DNA from: Halovivax sp.
GTDB lineage: Archaea; Halobacteriota; Halobacteria; Halobacteriales; Natrialbaceae
DNA: 44,769 nucleotides
Direction of reading: 5' to 3'
Assembly: GCA_007119345.1 (NCBI GenBank)
Contig: SKPV01000124.1
Span: 1-44,769, forward strand
Shown: one piece after another, positions 41,090 to 44,769 of the stretch
How the letters are laid out: each line of letters opens with the position of its first letter
How positions within the stretch are numbered: position 1 is the stretch's first letter
Notes under the pieces: model-generated
Seen by the model: the letters and a program-made list of their open reading frames with translations, nothing else
The model's database searches: none
What the model was told of the DNA's origin: nothing
Translations under genes and position numbers: made by a program

Positions 41090-42801
41090 TCGCGCGACCG
41101 CTCTTCGGAACCGCGTCGGAGGCGCTCCTCCTGCAGGAGTACGAGACGGCGCTCGATCCGGGGTTCAAGCTCGTGCCCGCGCTGACCGTCGTCGCGATGT
41201 TGATCCTGTTCCTCGGCGTCGGGTACTTCTTCCGCGTCGCGGAGGTCGACGACCTGTGGGTGGCGGGCCGCTCGATCGGTCCGATCGAGAACGGGATGGC
41301 GATCGGCGCCAACTGGATGAGCGCCGCCTCCTACCTGGGCGTCGCCGCGCTCGTCGCCACGCTCGGCTACTTCGGCCTGGCGTACGTCGTCGGCTGGACC
41401 ACCGGTTACTTCATCCTGCTCATCTTCATGGCCGCCCAGTTCCGCCGGTTTGGGAAGTACACGGCGCCGGACTTCGTCGGCGACAGGTTCTACTCGGACA
41501 CCGCCCGCGGCATCGCGGCGTTTACGACCCTCGCGATCGCGTTCGTCTACGCGATCGGTCAGGGACTCGGCATGGGCCTGATGGGCCAGTACATCCTCGG
41601 GTTGCCCTACGAGATCAGCGTCATCATCTTCATGGGCGTCACCGTCGGGTACGTCGCCCTCTCGGGGATGCTGGGCGCGACGAAGAACATGGCGATCCAG
41701 TACGTCATCCTCATCATCGCGTTCTTCCTCGGGATGTACGCCGTCGGCTGGACCCAAGGGTACTCGACGGTGATGCCGTACCTCGAGTTCGGCGCGGAGA
41801 CGGCCGAGATCGTCGACGAGATCGACGCCCAGTTCGTCGAACCGTTCGCCCACGGCAGCTACTATCACTGGGTGGCGCTGACGGTCAGCCTCATCCTCGG
41901 GACGTGCGGTCTGCCACACGTCCTCGTGCGGTTCTACACGGTCGATAACGAGCGGACGGCCCGCTGGTCGACCGTCTGGGGGTTGCTGTTCATCTGTCTG
42001 CTGTACTGGGGAACCGCGGCGTACGCGGTCTTCGGCGGGTTGCTGTACCAGGACCCGGTCCAGGACACCGACACGGCCGTCACCGTCGGCGAGGTGGATA
42101 CCTTCATGGACATGCCGGGCGCCGACGCCGACGCGCTGGTCGCGTTGACCGCCCAGTTGGCCGACCTGCCGACGGCGCTGGTCGGGCTGGTCGCCGCCGG
42201 CGCGGTCGCCGCGGCGCTGGCGACGACCGCCGGGCTGTTCATCTCCGCATCGTCGGCCGCGGCCCACGACATCTACACAAATCTCTACAAGGAAGAGGCC
42301 AGTCAGCGTGAACAGGTGTTCGTGGGTCGTCTGACGATCGTCGGGATCGGCGTGTTGGTCACCGTCGTCGCCCTCGATCCACCCGCGCTGATCGGCGAAC
42401 TCGTCGGGATGGCGTTCGCGATCGCCGCCTGCGTGTTCTTCCCCGTGTTCTTCCTGGGGCTCTGGTGGGAGAATACCACCCGCGAAGGCGCGATCGCCGG
42501 CATGCTCACCGGGGTCGTCATCTCCTTCGGTGCGATCCTCAACGCGACGATACCGGGATACACGGGCCTGATCCCCGGCGACGCGATCTCGCCGACGCTC
42601 GCGACGATCCTGCCGCCGACCTCCTCCGCGCTGATCGGCGTCCCGGTCGCGTTCCTGGTGATCGTCGTCGTGTCGTTCCTCACCGACGACCCGCCGATGC
42701 ACGTCAAGCGACTGGTCCGCCAGTGTCACAGCCCCGAACCGATGCAACAGATGGACTCCGCCGAGGACGCGCTCACCGACGGCGGAACCGAGGAAGACTG
42801 A
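41086..42801 (+). CDS. Sodium:solute symporter (SSSF), probable acetate/monocarboxylate permease
   Basis: A 571-residue transporter with about 13 hydrophobic helices (e.g. LVPALTVVAMLILFLGVGYFF, IGANWMSAASYLGVAALVATLGYFG, GIAAFTTLAIAFVYAIGQGLGMGL, SLILGTCGLPHVLVRFYTV, AGAVAAALATTAGLFISASSAAAHDIYTNLY). WVAGRSIGPIENGMAIGANWMSAASYLG and GTCGLPHVLVRFYT are the signatures of the ActP-like cation/acetate branch, and the neighbouring acs supports acetate or a short-chain acid as substrate. The GTG start at 41086 overlaps the DUF4212 stop and has GAGGAG just before it. The universal stress gene starts 2 bases after its stop. Confidence 0.92.
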   Translation: MIARPLFGTASEALLLQEYETALDPGFKLVPALTVVAMLILFLGVGYFFRVAEVDDLWVAGRSIGPIENGMAIGANWMSAASYLGVAALVATLGYFGLAYVVGWTTGYFILLIFMAAQFRRFGKYTAPDFVGDRFYSDTARGIAAFTTLAIAFVYAIGQGLGMGLMGQYILGLPYEISVIIFMGVTVGYVALSGMLGATKNMAIQYVILIIAFFLGMYAVGWTQGYSTVMPYLEFGAETAEIVDEIDAQFVEPFAHGSYYHWVALTVSLILGTCGLPHVLVRFYTVDNERTARWSTVWGLLFICLLYWGTAAYAVFGGLLYQDPVQDTDTAVTVGEVDTFMDMPGADADALVALTAQLADLPTALVGLVAAGAVAAALATTAGLFISASSAAAHDIYTNLYKEEASQREQVFVGRLTIVGIGVLVTVVALDPPALIGELVGMAFAIAACVFFPVFFLGLWWENTTREGAIAGMLTGVVISFGAILNATIPGYTGLIPGDAISPTLATILPPTSSALIGVPVAFLVIVVVSFLTDDPPMHVKRLVRQCHSPEPMQQMDSAEDALTDGGTEED

Positions 42802-42803
42802 CA

Positions 42804-43265
42804 ATGTACGATACCATTCTCGTCCCGACGGACGGCAGCGACATCGCGGAAACGGCCATCGACCACGCGCTCGACCTCGCCCAGCGGTACGACGCCGACG
42901 TCCACGCGCTGTACGTGGTCGACATCGGCGCGGTCGACATCAGCCTCGGAACGGAGCAGGTCGATCGAATCAAAGCCGGACGATTCGAGGAGATGCCGGA
43001 GCTCCAGGAGCGGGCCCGACGGGCGACGGGATCGGTCGTCGAGAAGGGCGACGCCCTGGGAATTTCGGTCACGGAAGCCGTTCAGGCCGGCTCGCCCCAC
43101 CGCCAGATCGCCAACTACGCCGACGATCACGGCGTGGACCTGATCGTCATGGGCTCGGCCGGCCGCGGCGGCGTCCGTCGCGCGCTCCTCGGCAGCGTCG
43201 CCGAGCGGACGCTCCGGACGACGCACGTTCCGGTGTTGGTGGTGGACGTCGCCAAAGATCGCTGA
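42804..43265 (+). CDS. Universal stress protein (UspA family)
   Basis: A 153-residue Usp fold: YDTILVPTDGSDIAETAIDHALDLA (2-26), VHALYVVDIG, and the ATP-binding loop VMGSAGRGGVRRALLGSVAERTLR (G-2x-G-9x-G-S form) followed by VPVLVVDV. The intact loop predicts nucleotide binding. It follows the symporter by 2 bases and so is the last gene of the acetate module; Usp proteins are often encoded beside transporters in haloarchaea and may tune their activity, which is inference. Confidence 0.92.
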   Translation: MYDTILVPTDGSDIAETAIDHALDLAQRYDADVHALYVVDIGAVDISLGTEQVDRIKAGRFEEMPELQERARRATGSVVEKGDALGISVTEAVQAGSPHRQIANYADDHGVDLIVMGSAGRGGVRRALLGSVAERTLRTTHVPVLVVDVAKDR

Positions 43266-43297
43266 GGATAGGCCGGGCGACCGACGGTCGGCGGCGC

Positions 43298-43522
43298 TCA
43301 GTCGCCATCCCGACCGCCCGTCGCGACCTCGAGGTTCCAGACGAAGCCGAAGTAAGCGACGATACCCGACAGCATCGCCAGGTAGTACGCCCACGTCGGA
43401 CCGTCGACGACCCGGAAGACCACCTCGACCATCGTGACCCAGGCGACCGCGAACGCGAGGTCGACGAGGAGACCGAGTCGATCCTCGCGGACGCTCGCGA
43501 CCCACTCCGCGAGTGGGTTCAC
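43298..43522 (-). CDS. Small two-helix membrane protein (GTG start)
   Basis: A 74-residue protein (MNPLAEWVASVREDRLGLLV...) with two hydrophobic helices, LVDLAFAVAWVTMVEVVF and YYLAMLSGIVAYFGFVWNL. The GTG at 43522 is chosen because GGAGGTG lies seven bases before it on the reverse strand, and this GTG overlaps the stop of a 19-codon ORF by four bases (GTGA). No family is recognised. It is convergent with the universal stress gene (32-base gap). Confidence 0.65.
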   Translation of the reverse strand: MNPLAEWVASVREDRLGLLVDLAFAVAWVTMVEVVFRVVDGPTWAYYLAMLSGIVAYFGFVWNLEVATGGRDGD

Positions 43523-43578
43523 CCGCGCCACCTCCCGGTTCTGGCGGTCGTGTCCGGTGCCGTCGTCCCGTCGTCCAT
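43519..43578 (-). CDS. Possible 19-residue leader ORF coupled to the two-helix membrane protein
   Basis: The ATG at 43578 lies 27 bases downstream of the box GGCTTTTCC (reverse strand, centred 43605), exactly where a leaderless message would begin. It encodes MDDGTTAPDTTARTGRWRG and ends in a TGA that overlaps the next GTG (GTGA). The transcript would thus start at this codon, and the real membrane protein would be translated by coupling plus the internal GGAGGTG. It could be a regulatory leader peptide. Confidence 0.45.
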   Translation of the reverse strand: MDDGTTAPDTTARTGRWRG

Positions 43579-43680
43579 ACGCGTCGGTGACACCCGGCGG
43601 GGGAAAAGCCTGTTCGCGTCGCTGACGGGACGATCGAGTCGAACCCGAACCCACATATGACCGCCGACGGAACTTGCTCC

Positions 43681-44229
43681 ATGGAAGAGTTGGCCGCGGT
43701 CGCGGTCCTCAGGCTGGGTCATCGACCGGGGCGGGACGATCGGATGACGTCCCACGTCGGCCTGACGGCCCGGGCGCTCGGCGCCGACCGCGTAATCTTC
43801 CCGGAGAACGCCGGCGACGCCGTGGCGACCGTCCGCGACATCACCGACCGCTTCGGCGGCCCCTTCGACGTCGAGCGGACGGACTCGCCTCGCGGCGTGA
43901 TACGTAACTGGGACGGCCGCGTCGCCCACCTGACGATGTACGGCGAGCGGATCCAGGACGTCGAGGACCAGATCCGCGACGCCGTCGCGGACCGCGGCGA
44001 GTCGCTACTCGTCGTCGTCGGCTCCGAGAAGGTCCCCTTCGAGGTCTACGAAGCCGCCGACTGGAACGTCGGCGTGACGAATCAGCCCCACTCCGAGGTG
44101 GCCGGACTGGCCGTGTTCCTCGATCGGCTCTTCGAGGGTCGGGAGCTCGACAGGGAGTGGAAGGACGCCGAACGGCGGGTCGTGCCCAAGGCTACCGGAA
44201 AGCAGGTCGAACCGGCCGACGAAGAGTGA
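43681..44229 (+). CDS. trm56: tRNA (cytidine(56)-2'-O)-methyltransferase
   Basis: An archaeal SPOUT methyltransferase that 2'-O-methylates C56 in the T-loop of tRNAs, stabilising the D-loop/T-loop contact. The 182-residue protein opens with AVAVLRLGHRPGRDDRMTSHVGLTARALGADRVIFP, a signature almost unique to aTrm56, followed by WDGRVAHLTMYG, LLVVVGSEKVPFEVYEAADWNVGVTNQPHSEVAGLAVFLDRLF, which forms the knotted S-adenosylmethionine site. The ATG at 43681 is preferred to one eight codons upstream because ACATATG at 43653-43659 lies 26 bases before it. Confidence 0.95.
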   Translation: MEELAAVAVLRLGHRPGRDDRMTSHVGLTARALGADRVIFPENAGDAVATVRDITDRFGGPFDVERTDSPRGVIRNWDGRVAHLTMYGERIQDVEDQIRDAVADRGESLLVVVGSEKVPFEVYEAADWNVGVTNQPHSEVAGLAVFLDRLFEGRELDREWKDAERRVVPKATGKQVEPADEE

Positions 44230-44259
44230 GCCGACCGTCGGAGCTGGTGAGTCTATTCG

Positions 44260-44769
44260 TTACAGCCCGTCGTCGTCATCGTCATCGTCATCGTCGTCGT
44301 CATCGTCATCGTCGTCATCGTCGACATCGACGTCGAGGGTTAGCGTCAGCTCCTCGTCGTCGCCGTCGATCGTGACGTCGTCCTCGTCCTCCTCATCGTC
44401 GTATTCGGCCATCACGGTGTAGTCGCCGTCCGCGAGGTCGAACTCCGCTTCGCCGTCCTCGTCGGTTTCCTCTTCGTGTTCTTCGTCGTCATCGTCGTCG
44501 TCCATCCCGTTGTCGTCGTCCTCGTCGTCCATCCCGTTGTCGTCGTCCTCGTCGTCCATCCCGTCGTCTTCGTCGTCCTCGTCGTCCATCCCGTCGTCGT
44601 CCTCATCGTCGTCCGACTCGACGGTGACCGTCGCGCCCTCGACCGGGTCCTCGTCCTCGTTTTCGACCGTGACGGTGAGGGTGTGCTCCTCGTCGTCGTC
44701 CATCTCGTCGTCGTCCTCCTCTTCGTCGTCTTCTTCCATCTCGTCGTCTTCTTCCATCTCGTCGTCTTC
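44260..44769 (-). CDS. Extremely acidic repeat protein with a beta-sandwich-like core, partial
   Basis: The frame is open from the right edge to a TAA at 44260-44262, so the N-terminus lies outside the window. 169 residues are visible. Two pieces look like a prealbumin/carboxypeptidase-regulatory-like beta domain: HTLTVTVENEDEDPVEGATVTVESDD and DEDGEAEFDLADGDYTVMAEYDDE...DELTLTLDVDV. The loop between them is filled with acidic repeats of GMDDEDDDN type, and the protein ends in a run of Asp before GL. Such domains usually sit in exported surface proteins; whether a signal peptide exists cannot be seen. The sequence could also be affected by assembly of low-complexity DNA. Confidence 0.7.
   Translation of the reverse strand, partial: EDDEMEEDDEMEEDDEEEDDDEMDDDEEHTLTVTVENEDEDPVEGATVTVESDDDEDDDGMDDEDDEDDGMDDEDDDNGMDDEDDDNGMDDDDDDEEHEEETDEDGEAEFDLADGDYTVMAEYDDEEDEDDVTIDGDDEELTLTLDVDVDDDDDDDDDDDDDDDDDDGL
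44503..44616. repeat. 27-30-nt repeats in the acidic protein gene
   Basis: The motif CATCCCGT recurs at 44503, 44530, 44557 and 44587, spaced 27, 27 and 30 bases, with CGTCGTCCTCGTCGTC between copies. Each unit encodes about nine residues of the GMDDEDDDN type on the reverse strand. Confidence 0.9.

Overview
The window is haloarchaeal chromosome (class Halobacteria). The DNA is very GC-rich, nearly all the predicted proteins are strongly acidic, and the gene content is typical of the group: class I HMG-CoA reductase (archaeal lipid synthesis), MfnA decarboxylase, tRNA Cm56 methyltransferase Trm56, a NurA/HerA pair, an F420/flavin LLM oxidoreductase, and winged-helix and zinc-ribbon proteins of haloarchaeal type. 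Most genes have an AT-rich TATA-like box centred about 27 bases before the start codon, which implies leaderless transcripts. I used this to choose many starts. Clear Shine-Dalgarno sequences appear mainly at internal genes of operons.

Layout. 1-4.4 kb: an SPFH (stomatin-like) gene cut by the left edge, its NfeD partner, a small membrane-anchored acidic protein, pyruvate kinase and a GYD-domain protein. 4.4-11.3 kb: methionyl-tRNA synthetase, a small membrane protein, MfnA decarboxylase, the relic of an ABC-transporter ATPase gene, and PEP synthase, so both directions of the PEP/pyruvate step are encoded here. 11.3-19.5 kb: small membrane proteins, HMG-CoA reductase, a YtcJ-like amidohydrolase, an NAD-dependent epimerase-like protein, an LLM oxidoreductase and a DUF2267 protein. 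19.6-24.8 kb: NAD synthesis genes nadA-nadB and then nadC, split by an oppositely oriented Tat lipoprotein with a metalloprotease motif. 24.9-32.9 kb: an alpha/beta hydrolase, a D-2-hydroxyacid dehydrogenase, a GNAT acetyltransferase carrying an acidic insert, O-acetylhomoserine sulfhydrylase, cofactor-independent phosphoglycerate mutase, an unrecognised 331-residue protein and a small zinc-ribbon protein. 33-38.1 kb: a DNA-end-processing neighbourhood (NurA, a small protein, a double winged-helix protein, HerA and a tiny ribbon-helix-helix-like protein). 38.5-43.3 kb: an acetate module (acetyl-CoA synthetase, DUF4212 protein, sodium:solute symporter, universal stress protein). 43.3-44.8 kb: a small membrane protein with a possible leader ORF, Trm56, and an extremely acidic repeat protein cut by the right edge.

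I found no rRNA, tRNA, CRISPR array, insertion sequence or prophage. The most unusual recurrent signal is short tandem or near-tandem repeats in intergenic DNA. Several start at, or include, the stop codon of the preceding gene and have unit lengths of 24 or 27 bases: after nadC, after the 61-residue membrane protein, after the gene at 11695, and next to the zinc-ribbon gene. nadB and gpmI have spaced copies of their own stop region. Other notable points are perfect palindromes around the TATA boxes of metG, nadA and metY, a pyruvate kinase whose extra C-terminal phosphohistidine-like domain has lost its histidine, and two tiny ORFs linked to neighbours by 4-base stop/start overlaps.
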